Positions 1 through 9,984 of a stretch of 64,000 bases of DNA are shown here, in pieces. Position 1 is the first letter of the stretch. Each line of letters starts with the position of its first letter. The position numbers were made by a program, and so were the translations under genes. Source of the DNA: Mesocentrotus franciscanus (taxonomy: Eukaryota > Echinodermata > Echinoidea > Camarodonta > Strongylocentrotidae). The stretch spans positions 35,677,256 to 35,741,255 of the forward strand of contig CP137674.1 in NCBI GenBank assembly GCA_037976565.1. Direction: 5' to 3'. The notes beneath the pieces are model-generated. The model was not told where the DNA came from and ran no database searches. It worked only from the letters and a program-made list of their open reading frames with translations.

Positions 1-403
1 TTCATAATAATTTTGTCGATAAATAACATTTTCATTTATCATGTCTTCATTCTTGCAAAAATAAATATGAATATTACTCCTTCTTAAAATTCATAAGAGT
101 TGTGCATATTTTTGGCTTACCTTACACTTATCAATCATACCATCTGCCATGGACATCACATTGAAAGCATGTTGTAAACTTGGTAAAACTCTTTTTTAAA
201 GGTGGTGTGTGTTGAAAGATTTATGTGTTGTCACTCCTTGCCTTTCAAACCTGAGTATTTTTAAACATCACTCACATCATGACACGTACATGTATTTTGA
301 ACTTTTAGATACAGTTTTACAAATCTAAAACGATGGTACACATTAAAAATACTGGATTGATAGATGGATAACAAGATCATACATCAATGCTTTTCCTTCC
401 CAG
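1..403. other. AT-rich sequence without recognised gene
   Basis: No ORF of note and no recognisable repeat. The stretch ends in a pyrimidine-rich tract with CAG at 401-403, which is the acceptor of the candidate exon that follows, so it may be the 3' part of an intron. Confidence 0.4.
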
Positions 404-571
404 GTTAAAGATTGTCGATCTGATCAGTATATCGAAGTTGGAACATTCCATGAACCTTGCAAAGTGCTCATATTACAACTGGAGACGGCGTACGTGGAAA
501 CCATCGCTCTGATGAAGACACTCAAATCAGAGATCAAGCTTGAACGTGACAATGAGACATGCAAGTATTAA
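404..571 (+). CDS. Candidate terminal exon of an unidentified gene
   Basis: A pyrimidine tract plus CAG at 391-403 is followed by 55 open codons and a TAA at 569-571, in phase 0 if the acceptor is used. The translation is polar and helix-prone (ending KSEIKLERDNETCKY) with three cysteines, so a short coiled-coil tail is possible. I do not recognise a family. Upstream exons would lie outside the window. A LINE fragment begins only about 15 bases after the stop codon, so the exon could also be chance open sequence next to an insertion. Splice-site quality and base composition are the only support. Confidence 0.35.
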   Translation, partial: VKDCRSDQYIEVGTFHEPCKVLILQLETAYVETIALMKTLKSEIKLERDNETCKY

Positions 572-585
572 AGTAAAGAAGAGGA

Positions 586-1517
586 TGGTTTAATACGATT
601 CAAAACCACATGTTGGTTCATAAGCTGAAACAAATGAACATTAGATCTTCTTTAATTTTATGGATACAGAATTTCTTGTCAAATCGTACACAAAGGGTAA
701 AAGTACAAAAGGAGTTGTCGGATCTGATCACAGTAAATACCGGTCGCCCCAGGGATGTGTGCTAGCGGCACCTTTGTTTATCATATATACGAATGACTGC
801 TTAGCTACAAGAGACGGCGTTAAGATCGTGAAATATGCCGATGATACGGCGATAGTGGGTCTCATAAGTAATGATGAGGTAGATTATCGATACGAGGTGA
901 TCAAGTTTGAAGACTGGTGCAACCAAAATTTTCTTCAACTTAATACTTCCAAAACAAAAGAAATGGTTTTTGATTTCAGAACTTCAACACGTTCAGTTTT
1001 ATTGCCTATCACGATAAAAGAAGAAAATATAGAAATTGTTGAAACATACAAGTATCTAGGCACTGTAATTGACAACAAATTATCATGGGCTGATCAGTGT
1101 AAGTCCGTTCTTTCAAAGGCTCAACAGAGGATGTATTTTTAAAGAAAACTTAAATCGTTTCATGTAGATAGGACCATTCTTAGTTTGTTCTACAAATCCA
1201 TCATAGAAAGTGTTATGTTATTTAGTTGTGTTGTCTGGTACAGGAGGTGTAGGAAGAAAGACTTTAGCAAGCTCCAGTGAATCACCAAACAAGCAGGGAA
1301 GATCACGAGTGAAATTCAAAATTTAAATGAAGCATGCGAATCCAAAATAATTCTAGAAATAAAACAAATTATGAAAAACGAAAATCACCCACTCTTTCCA
1401 TATTATGTTTTTATGCGTTCTGGTAAACGACTTCGTTCGATGAACTGTCGCACTCAACGCTTTCTAAATTCCTTCGTTCCTTTCTCGGACCGCAAATACA
1501 ATCAAAATGCTACCTGA
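586..1517 (+). pseudogene. 5'-truncated non-LTR retrotransposon reverse transcriptase
   Basis: Reverse transcriptase of a jockey/CR1-superfamily LINE. The fragment starts inside the palm domain, where FNTIQNHMLVHKL resembles the usual AFNTIQPH motif A. It shifts frame near 740, then continues through SPQGCVLAAPLF, the catalytic YADDT at 834-848, the YKYLGTVIDNKLSW thumb motif and the QQR segment to 1,142. A stop there is followed by readable C-terminal sequence (IIESVMLFSCVVW, then NSFVPFSDRK) to 1,517. Endonuclease and ORF1 are missing, as expected for 5' truncation during insertion. At least two frame disruptions show that it is dead. The exact clade cannot be set by eye. Confidence 0.88.
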
Positions 1518-1800
1518 ATTTTACGTTCTTCTTTATAACTGTATTTCTATAATGTTATTTTTGTAACCTTTCCGGGCCATCCCGTTCACTCGAACAGTTT
1601 AAAATAATTCACTTATTTTGTTTTATAATAACGTAAGAAAATTTCTGTATAGCAATATTCTGAAGAATTTCTATGTCAAAGTATATGATATATTATGTAT
1701 GTAAACTTATTTTGATTCTTTGTACGTTTGTATTATGTGAGCAAAACAAATTTCCAATATTGGACAATAAATTTAAATTGAATTGAAATTGAAATTCAAA
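1518..1800 (+). repeat. LINE 3' UTR with ATTGA-type tail
   Basis: AT-rich non-coding sequence after the reverse transcriptase relic. It ends at about 1,765-1,800 in GGACAATAAATTTAAATTG followed by degenerate ATTGA pentamers. This pentamer tail replaces a poly(A) tail and recurs on the LINE at 46,494-46,512. Confidence 0.7.
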
Positions 1801-1955
1801 TAATAATGAATGAATACTATCATCGGGATGCAATGCTGGAATGTTATTCTCTGAAAGATTTGTTTGGTGGTGATAATGAGTTTTAGTAGTAGGTTATTCA
1901 CTATGTAAGTTGTTTTGAGTTAATGAAAATTGGAGGGTTATATTGTCTCAATGAT

Positions 1956-2110
1956 CATTCAATTCAATTCAATTCAATTCAAATTTTATTGTCCAATTAC
2001 TCGAAATTTGTTTCGTTTGCATGTGAATATAGAGTTACGGATTATAAACAACAATAATATACAAATGGATACAGAATAATACAATTGGTCTTAACATGGA
2101 TAACATGAAA
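1956..2110 (-). repeat. Inverted LINE 3' end with AATTC pentamer tail
   Basis: Five or so AATTC pentamers are followed by a segment (TTTTATTGTCCAATT, then CGAAATTTGTTTCG) that is the reverse complement of the 3' end of the LINE at 1,700-1,780. It is therefore a short 3' fragment of the same or a close LINE family in opposite orientation, tail to tail with its neighbour. No coding part is visible. Confidence 0.65.
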
Positions 2111-2139
2111 TGCGATACAAATGTAGTACAAAATGTAGA

Positions 2140-2505
2140 CCAAATCCAATTCATAATTCAGACTAAGTAATTAAATTAAATTCGTAGTTCAGATTAAATT
2201 CAATTCACAATTCAGATTAAATTCAATTCAATTCATAATTCAAACCAAATCCAATTCATAATACAGATCAAATTCAGTTCATAATTCAGATTAAATTCGA
2301 TTGACAATTCAGATTAAAATGCAGACCAAAATCCAATGCATAGTTAGGACTAAGTAATTAGATTGAAATCATAATTCAGATCAAATTCAATTCGCAATTC
2401 AGATTAAATTCAATTCATAATTCAGACCAAATCCAATTCATAATACAGATCAAATTCAGCTAAAAATTCAGATTAAGTTCAATTCCTAATTCAGATCAAA
2501 TGAGA
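2140..2505. repeat. Degenerate AATTCA-rich minisatellite
   Basis: Imperfect units of roughly 25-35 bases built from AATTCAGATTAAATTC and AATTCATAATTCAGACC variants, repeated about a dozen times. It adjoins the inverted LINE tail and probably grew from its pentamers. No coding potential. Confidence 0.7.
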
Positions 2506-3280
2506 CAGGCCTGTACCATACGATAATAGTTATACATGGAACAAGAGGGTATCCTATTTTCGAATGTTAAATATCATAAAGCTATTTATCATTTCATCAG
2601 CTTCGGAGCATTTAATTAATTAACACTATCTAAACCAAAACCCTCCTCATTCAACAGCTTGATTGAGCTGGTGGTAAATATAACAATGAGTATGATAGTG
2701 ATGATTAGGATTATATAAATGTTATACTATCAATGATGTTCACATGATACTTAACCTTTATTGTACTGACTTTGGGGCGTCGATATTTGAAAATTCAAAG
2801 GTTAGTTTGCATAAATTATCAATACGCAAATTTCATCATTTTATTTTCTTTAATATGTATTATACTGTTTTTGATTTCTTATTATATCTCGAGGGCTTAA
2901 AGCCAGAACTGTCTATGTCCATTTTTTGGTGAAATTGAGTCAAGTCCACCAAATTACTGTATATTCATTTAAGTTTGTGTGCCAGAACTGTCTATGTCCC
3001 GTGATAAAACCACGTGTGATATAGGGGTAGTCAAAACTGTTTATGTTCATAGCACCTTTTCATTTGTGTGCCATAACTGTTTATGTCCCATGTATGTCCA
3101 TTAGCCATTTTACTTTTCATGCCAGAAGTGGCTATGTCCAGATTGTTACAAGTACTGTCACGCATTCATTGCACGCAAGAATTGCACGATGCTTGCAGTT
3201 TTCTACTAAGCAGTTGGGATTCCCCATGCAGCTTTCACTGATTGTGGCCAAGCAACATCATTTCATTGCCCAGAAAAGCT

Positions 3281-4365
3281 GTTATGATAAATAAAAAAGA
3301 CCAATGTCCAACATGTACGAAGTATGGCCAGTTGTCAGGAGAACAAAAGGAGAATTTCAAGGAAGAGTATGAAGCCCATCTCGTGCGAAAAAACAGAGGC
3401 TCGCAATGCCGAAGCAAGGGACAAGGCCAAGGCAGTTGCTGAAAAGGGGACTTTTGTCTCAGCATCTTCTGATTTGCAAAGTGTGCTACAGATCCCAAGC
3501 AGTGAACATTCTCAAATGTATTACAGCTGCAAGCTTTGTGTCTACCATCTATGTATATACAATCAGGCCCACCAAATGAAGCAAGCTGCTATACTGTTGG
3601 TCCAAAGTAGAAGGAAAGCGTGGCAGTAATGATATGGGCACATGCCTCTTCAAATGGTTGAATGATTTATCTGAAACGGTAGATGAAGTATCACTATTTT
3701 CTGACACATTTCGGGGACAAAATCGAAACCAAAATGTGGCTGCAATGTTCCTCTATGCCGTCCAGAACACACATCTCAAAGTCATCGCACACAATTTTCT
3801 GGAGAGCGGGCATTCCCACATGGAATGCGATAGCATGCATTCTGCAATTAAAACAGAAAAAAAGAAAGTCAATGTCTTCACAATGCACCACTGGGTAAAT
3901 ATCTTCCACAAAGCAAGACCTCAGCTTCCATACAAGGTCATAAACATCTTCCGTGGAGACTTTCATGATCTGCAGAATCTCTCACAGCAGATCATGAAGA
4001 ACAAACGCCGAGACGAGGATGGACACGTCTTCAACTGGCTACATGTAAAGAGCTTCTAATACAGGAAGAAAGAGCCAGGCACCATCTGCTACAAGTATAA
4101 GTACTCAGATGACTGCAAAAAGATCTGCGTGTATGGGCATGGGACACCATCAGTTCCACGTAATCTGGACCTTGCCTACCAAGAGAAGCTTCAAATCAGC
4201 GACCTTAAAAAGAAGGATCTCGTCAAGCTGTGCAACAGCCTAGCCATTCCTGAAGAGTTCCATGGATGGTATTTGGCACTCCAATCTCCAAGACGAGTCA
4301 AAGATCAGCTGCCAGGTCCATCCGTTCATGACACTGAAGACAGTGATGACAATGATGTTGCATAA
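3281..4365 (+). pseudogene. Broken transposase-like protein (RNase H-like, DUF7869-like)
   Basis: Successive frames give one protein: a zinc-finger-like start (KKDQCPTCTKYG, 3,295 on), a linker with SSDLQSVLQIPSSEH, a Cys-rich YYSCKLCVYHLCIYNQA, then LLYCWSKVEGKRGSN, FSDTFRGQNRNQNVAAMF, FLESGHSHMECDSMHSAI and a C-terminal part ending DTEDSDDNDVA at 4,365. The SDT-GQNRN and GHSHMECDSMHS blocks resemble the acidic and His/Asp motifs of an RNase H-like family common in cnidarians and arthropods, which I recall as DUF7869-like; that match is from memory. Frameshifts near 3,420 and 3,567 and a stop at 4,057-4,059 (after VKSF) break it. The position between TIRs supports a transposase role. Confidence 0.72.
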
Positions 4366-5106
4366 TCATTGACTGAAATCAAGGAATGACATAAAAAACG
4401 ACAGGATCGTCATTTGAATAACAATTAACATGCTCTGGAAGTACTTTTTCATCGCACACAATTTTCTGGAGAGCGGGCATTCCCACATGGAATGCGATAG
4501 CATGCATTCTGCATTGAAACAGAAAAAAAGAATGTCAATGTCTTCACAATGCACTACTTTGTAAATATCTTCCACAAAGCAAGACGTCGGCTTCCATACA
4601 AGGTCATAAACATGTGCCGTGGAGACTTTCATGATCTGCAGAATCTCTCACAGCAGATCATGAAGAACAAACGCCGAGACGAAGATGGACACGTCTTCAA
4701 CTGGCTACATGTAAAGAGCTTTTAATACAGGAAGGAAGAGCCAGGCACCATCTGCTACAAGTATAAGTACTCAAATGACTACAAGAAGATCTGCGTGTAT
4801 GGGCGTGGGACACCATCAGTTCCACATAATCTGGACCTTGCCTACCAAGAGAAGCTTCAAATCAGCGACCTTAAAAAGAAGGATCTGTGCAACAGCCTAG
4901 CCATTCCTGAAGAGTTCCATGGATGGTATTTGGCACTCCCATCTTCAAGACGAGTCAAAGATCAGCTGCCAGGTCTATCTGTTCATGACACTGAAGACAG
5001 TGATGACGATGATGTTGCATAATTATTGACTGAAATCAAGGAATGACATTAAAAAAACGATAGGATCGTCATTTGAATAACAATTAACATGCTCTGGAAG
5101 TACTTT
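3783..5106 (+). repeat. Tandem duplication of the transposase 3' half
   Basis: CATCGCACACAATTTTCTGG begins copy 1 at 3,783 and copy 2 at 4,450 (offset 667). The two stay closely alike to the CTCTGGAAGTACTTT ends at about 4,447 and 5,105. Copy 2 repeats the GHSHMECDS block and the C-terminal domain (4,795-5,022) with a few substitutions and a 9-bp deletion in the KKDL region. Because it lies wholly inside the TIRs, the duplication arose within the element before or after transposition; only other genomic copies could decide. Confidence 0.9.
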
Positions 5107-5366
5107 GTTATTAATCCACCACGTTATGCTCCTGAAATTCTGTCAAATCTTCAATTTTATGTTTGAAGAATTATCTTGTAAAGGAAGGACAAATAATGCG
5201 GGGTATTAGTAGTATTAGTATAAAGTATTATTTATAAGTTAATCACATTGAACATAACTACTTCACTTTTTTCAGATTTTATGCATGCAATCAAACTTTC
5301 AAATGTATTTGACTCAAAATGGCTTGTATTTGGACATAGACAGTTCTGTTTTTAAGCCCTCGATCT

Positions 5367-5690
5367 ATTGTTTTATTTCTAATGTATTTTTTTTGTTCTA
5401 GAATATATCAAGTTGCTTTTGGAAACATATGAAAGCAATTTGATATCAATTCATATCTCCCACTTATACATCTATTTCAGTACTATTCACATTTCTGCTT
5501 GTACATGAATTATATGAATATATGCAATTATAGCACTTTTTGATGATATGAGCATACTAATCGTTATGTAACACCTTACAGGTATATCCGATTTCGATGA
5601 AAATGATATCAAAATGTGTGTAAGACAGTGACTTTAGGGAAAAAGTCATGAAATGAAACAATTTAAAATTCTGCTGATCAGAATAAGTTT
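5367..5690. other. AT-rich sequence without recognised feature
   Basis: Flanking sequence right of the transposon. I see no ORF, TIR or tandem repeat in it. Confidence 0.4.
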
Positions 5691-6041
5691 GTGCTGAAAT
5701 GGATGGGTCCATTCCCTGTGGTTGGTGTGAAGTATAACTACGACTACATTGTAGATGTTAATTGTGTTCCTAAGACACATCACATTAATCTCCTTAAGAA
5801 ATACTTTCCGAAGGAGGAGGTTAACTTGTTAGTGGCTGGCTGCTTTGATTTGTGTACAGAGAGTAGGAAAGTGTGTGTGGATTCTGCGGAAGATGTCAAG
5901 AATCAGTTGTTTGTATTGAAGGTAGATGCATCTGACAGGGTGTGGTTGCTGTGCTTATGCAATAGCATTCAGGAGAAGAATATCAAATTGCTTATGCGAG
6001 TAAGAAGTTATTACCATAGGAAGAAAATTACACGACAATAG
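5691..6041 (+). pseudogene. Gypsy-type integrase C-terminal fragment
   Basis: An open stretch of 116 codons whose first 50 residues match the end of Ty3/Gypsy integrases: LKWMGPFPVVGVKYNYDY followed by KTHHINLLKKYF, the SH3-like C-terminal domain. The rest (DLCTESRKVC onward) resembles the variable post-integrase tail. Zinc-binding and DDE core parts are absent upstream, so this is a fragment. From about 6,003 another frame carries RNase H sequence, so two Gypsy pieces abut here. Confidence 0.72.
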
Positions 6042-6244
6042 AGAAAGAGTGCTCAGCAATAGTATGAGCAATCAAAAAGTTCAAATGTTATTTGTATGGA
6101 TGTGAGTTTGAAGTACACACAGACCTCAAACCTTTCTTCTAATTCAAGCAAAGAAGTTTGAGAATAAGAGAATCATGACAGGTTTAGGCTTGTATCAGTG
6201 AAGGGTCAGGATAATGTTGCAGCAGATTATATAAGCAGAATGTA
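6003..6244 (+). pseudogene. Gypsy-type RNase H fragment
   Basis: Frame reading KKLLP, a stop, then EENYTTIEKECSAIV, a stop, and AIKKFKCYLYGCEFEVHTD: the conserved RNase H region of Gypsy polyproteins, where EKEC, AIKKF and TDHKPL-like blocks are standard. After a frame change, DNVAADYISRM-like sequence ends the domain near 6,244. Several in-frame stops show decay. In an intact element RNase H precedes integrase, whereas here it follows the integrase end, so the copy is rearranged or made of two insertions. Confidence 0.72.
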
Positions 6245-6249
6245 AAATG

Positions 6250-7110
6250 CACTTCACATGGATTTTTTTTGTCTGTCTACCATTATCAATTATTGGATAT
6301 GTATCATGGTTTAACACATTTTGTTAATGTCATTTGTTGGATACACATTGCATTTACCAGGATTATGTAATGTTGAGATTGATTTTATATTGATCTTGCA
6401 AGCCACAAATGTATACCCATCAAACTTTCTATGATAGTACATACAAATTACTATCCTTAGCATATGTTTTGTAAAAATGCATGAAATGCACTACTGAAGT
6501 TTGATATGAAGAAGAAAATATTACAGCAGAATATATGCATTGTAGTTTATGCAAATGCAGGAATACTACTCACTAAATTTTGAACCATGCCAATGTATAT
6601 TCTGAACTATGTCTACGTATGATACTCGTTCTGAACTTTAATGCTGGAGCTATGCCATTGTGGACATTGAAACAAAGTTAAATGTGAGTTTTGCCATAAT
6701 TAGATTTGGACTTCTGTTGACGGTCATCTTTAAAGTGTTCACTGATCTCAAATGTTAGACTCAGAAAACAAACCATGATATTGTCGACCGAGATGATGAA
6801 CATTCCATGAAAAAAATACTCCTTGTTACCACGGCATACTGTACATGTTTACTTTCAACTTGGACTGATAACTTGCCTCATAGATAATTACACAGCCACC
6901 TTATGTATCTAAATATATCAGAGAGGACTTATTGATGCTCAACACAATGGATTGTGCTCTTTAATGCTCGATAATTGTTTAATTTTGAGTCCAAGAAATT
7001 GTCTTCAGGTGATGATGTGAACATTTGATAATCTCTACTTTGTTTTAACAGGTTTTACACAAACTCTAATATGAACTGTAGCATGAACATTTACGTATAC
7101 CCATGTTATA
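6250..7110. other. AT-rich sequence without recognised feature
   Basis: No ORF or repeat that I can support. It may be non-coding remains of the Gypsy insertion or plain intergenic DNA. Confidence 0.4.
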
Positions 7111-7114
7111 GCTT

Positions 7115-7174
7115 TTCAACTTTGTGCAGAATATGTCATACATATATGTATGACATATTCTGCACAAAGTTGAA
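7115..7174. repeat. Perfect 60-bp palindrome without spacer
   Basis: The half-site TTCAACTTTGTGCAGAATAT plus GTCATACATA (7,115-7,144) is followed directly by its exact reverse complement (7,145-7,174). Weaker symmetry continues a few bases outside. No loop separates the arms, so the DNA could extrude as a cruciform. It is unrelated to the TIRs seen elsewhere in the window. Confidence 0.95.
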
Positions 7175-7179
7175 GCTTT

Positions 7180-7865
7180 ATATTTATACATGGATTGTTT
7201 TGATGCTAATTATCCCATAGCATTATATTGTTGTGCTTTGTTGGGATTATTTTTATTGAAGGTTTTATTTCATAGGTGTTTGTAGACTTATAACCATGCT
7301 CTAGTTTTCCACGATATTAACGTTCTGAGGTACAGGTGCTGTATAATATCATTAAAATGGAAACATGTTTTAGTAATTGCATTTAGAATTGCATTTGCAG
7401 ATTTCAACTCATATACAAGGGAAATGGAATGCATCTAAGCCTCATGACTTAGGTGATAAAAGTAAGAATGTCATTTATATTATTTATTATTCATTCTAAA
7501 ACTTGGTTGATTAAACCATAGGTTGAGAACTGAGATTCCTGGATACACAAGTACATGTACATTGACTTGGATTGGAATTTAGTCATATGAGCTATGTTGT
7601 GTCATGACCTTCTAATATCATGTAATGGTTGATGAGATGAAGAATGTTATGTTTGAAGTTTTGCCTTAAGAAAGCTTTAATGATACTTTATGTGCAGTAA
7701 AAATTGAAACAGTTCAACATACAAACATCACTGGGTATTACATATCTCATAAAAATGTTAAGAACAAACTGTTTTAAAAGTATGTATTTAGGAATGTGAG
7801 AACGAAGTTCAATACCTAGAAATTATTTTTGAGAATAATTTTTTTTATGGTAAAAGTTTTCATGA
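7180..7865. other. AT-rich sequence without recognised feature
   Basis: No coding signature, TIR or tandem repeat found between the palindrome and the MITE. Confidence 0.4.
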
Positions 7866-7869
7866 TGAC

Positions 7870-8444
7870 TTAAAGATACTATGTCCCTTTTGCAGCCAAC
7901 ATCAAATTCTGTAGAACTTTGCAGGAATTATGAATATGTAATGTGTGTCCTATCTGTGAAATTCAAACGTTAGCAGTGTCCTAATATTCAAATTATGCAA
8001 GGAAACCCGTTTACTTGCTAGACTTCACTGTCAGACACTATTGAGTGACTGACTGGCTTTTTCCTCTTTGGTAACAACATACATAAAATGAGCTGTAAAG
8101 GGTACATGAGCATTTATCTACATCAATAACCCTCTTCTTGTAATGGCCAAAATTAAACTGATTGAATCCTTGCGCAGCACAAAAACGTACGACATGCAAT
8201 GGTCTGAAAATCAGACTATTACTTACTGTATTGCTATCACGTAAGTCGATTCGACAACTTATAGTCGTTATTTTCCCACTTAAAGACATTTTCAAGCCCC
8301 CTTATAGTCATTATTTTCCCACTTAAAGACATTTTCAAGCCCCCTTTTCTTTAGGGAAGTTCTAAATTAGTATTATCTTTCAAATGCCGTTGGAATTTAA
8401 CCTTTTCATTTTTTTGGCCTGCAAATAGGACATAGTACCTTTAA
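7870..8444. mobile_element. TTAA-flanked MITE, copy 1
   Basis: Both ends carry TTAA (7,870-7,873 and 8,441-8,444). The inner ends are inverted repeats: AGATACTATGTCCCTTTTGC on the left, and AGGTACTATGTCCTATTTGC as the reverse complement of the right. TTAA duplication is typical of piggyBac-type elements, and with no transposase ORF this is a non-autonomous copy. A 50-bp segment (TTATTTTCCCACTTAAAGAC core) is tandemly duplicated at about 8,259-8,345. A second copy in opposite orientation lies at 28,740-29,279. Confidence 0.85.
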
Positions 8445-9060
8445 GAGGAATAGATTTTATCGACATCCATATATGACACACAATGTCATGTTATGTATGT
8501 ATAGTAAACAAAGGGAAAGATGTCATGATTGTTTATTTAACTGCCTCGCTGCTTTATCTAATATTGATTGGTTTTATATTGATGTGATTCCTAGAATAGT
8601 CATTTTGTCTTGAAATTGACCAAGGATAAAGTTAAATGGTTAAGAAAAATGTTCATTAATATACCGCTATGACTGACTCAAGGTCAAGAAGGATTTTATT
8701 TGTATAAGGTTGTACAGGTGACAATTGCCATGAATGTATACCTAGACAGATGGTGATGACATTGTAAGTTTATTTTAGTCGGGTTGACTTTGCAAGTTTA
8801 TTTCAGTCAAATATCTGGAATTTCAGTTATTGTTATTGCCAATATAATTCTCTGATTTGTGAAGACAATTTATTAAAGTAAATTGTTCTTAGAAATTGGG
8901 AGGGGGGGGGGGTAATTGTCATATGAGAAATTGAGAATTATTTCATTACTATGTTACCCTGACGGAAGTGAGATTTCCTGTTGGTATTCGAAATTCATAT
9001 ACACCATAAAAAGTTGAATAAATTCTCTTTGAGCCGAGACTAGCATGTATGATTGTCGTT
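8445..9060. other. AT-rich sequence with a poly(G) run
   Basis: Nothing gene-like. A run of about ten G occurs near 8,901-8,911. Confidence 0.4.
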
Positions 9061-9069
9061 TTTTCCATT

Positions 9070-9385
9070 ACAGGGACTCAATAGTAATAAGAATACAAGA
9101 ATACAAAGGGCAAAGGGAAGAGCTACAGAAAATAAAGCAACATCCGAAGAAATAAAAGAGGAAGAACGAGAGCCAGAGGCGGAAAAGGGAGAGGGTGAGA
9201 GAGTATAAGAAAAACAGAGACAGAGGGAGAAAGAGCAAGAGAAGAAGAGGGAAAGAGAGGGAGAGGCCGGGTGAAAGAGTAGAGAGAAAGAGATGCAGAG
9301 ACAGAACAAGAGAACGAGAGGGGGCAGAACAACAAAGGGACAGAAACAAAGAAAGCGAGAGGAGAGAGAGAGATCCAAATTGAGA
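9070..9385. repeat. GA-rich low-complexity tract, left module
   Basis: Purine-rich strand of AGAG/GAGA and AGGGAG units with no open protein of biased origin worth calling. It begins with an AAGGGCAAAGGG(A/C)AGAGCTA segment that recurs at 21,855, and the next 600 bp resemble 22,170-22,650. It is the left copy of a module that brackets the satellite array. Confidence 0.8.
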
Positions 9386-9800
9386 CCGATGCATTCAATA
9401 TTTCCAGCATAAATAGAATTGAATATGGAGAAAGATAAGTATAGACATGTCTGTAAACAAGTCCATGTCCGTGGGAGAGACGTAAATATTGCATATAGTA
9501 CCTGGGCTGAATAACTGGAAAATATAAACGTCTGGGAAGGGGCCTAGCATCATAGAAATAGGACAATTTGATATTAAAGCAGACTTGGAAGATTAATCCT
9601 ATATAGGTTTAATACACGACAAGTAATAAGATTTCCCTTAGCCTAGGGTTGTACGCAAACTATTGACATTCCTCTGCCATAAATGTAACACGCAAAATTA
9701 GGCATTTTATTACATTTTTTTCTGATTGTATATGATATGTTATAATTGTCGAAAACGGTGATAAAATCAAATATAAAACGGCAGCAAACAAATAAAATAA
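9386..9800. other. Module sequence shared with 22.17-22.55 kb
   Basis: Non-coding. ATGCATTCAATAT, AGCATAAATAGAATT and TTTGATATT blocks and an ACACGCAAAATTAGGC stretch recur in the same order at 22,170-22,550. No gene seen. Confidence 0.6.
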
Positions 9801-9802
9801 AA

Positions 9803-9882
9803 ATAAAAATTGACCCACCGGGAATCGAACGTGGGTCGCCGGAATGGGAGCAAGTGCTTTAACCAATAGACCAAAATATTTC
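9803..9882 (-). repeat. tRNA-derived SINE head, Gly-like
   Basis: On the minus strand an A-box-like TGGTCTATTGGTTAAAGC and a B box GTTCGATTCCC are spaced as in a tRNA, with CTCCCAT in the anticodon-loop position (CCC, glycine-like). The 3' strand GGTGGGTC has no matching 5' acceptor strand, so this is not a working tRNA. A closely related copy lies at 22,557-22,625. Best read as the head of a SINE or a tRNA pseudogene. Confidence 0.65.
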
Positions 9883-9984
9883 TCTTAGACTTTACATGCA
9901 AAGCTGACAAACCGCCTTGACGCAATTTCAACTTTCAATTGAAAATTTCGACGTGATCCCAAAATCTGATCAAAAAACAAACAG

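Larger units (their letters stand above)
2890..5362 (+). mobile_element. DNA transposon with 32-bp TIRs and 4-bp target duplication
   Basis: The ends are inverted repeats, 2,890-2,921 and 5,331-5,362, matching at 30 of 32 positions and beginning CGAGGGCTTAAA. ATCT lies directly outside both ends (2,886-2,889 and 5,363-5,366), a clean 4-bp target duplication. Inside the left end the motif CCAGAACTGTCTATGTCC of the TIR recurs in variant form at 2,982, 3,031, 3,071 and 3,122, as expected for transposase-binding sites. The interior holds a broken transposase-like ORF and a tandem duplication of its 3' half. The element measures 2,473 bp. Superfamily assignment is open. Confidence 0.85.

Noticed and set aside
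9040..9566. Leu/Ser/Phe-rich minus-strand ORFs over the GA tract
   Set aside because: Produced by low-complexity pyrimidine-rich DNA. The same happens at 21,873-22,235.
9803..9882. Functional tRNA-Gly gene on the minus strand
   Set aside because: The acceptor 5' strand does not pair with GGTGGGTC, and the locus is duplicated with a larger repeat module.
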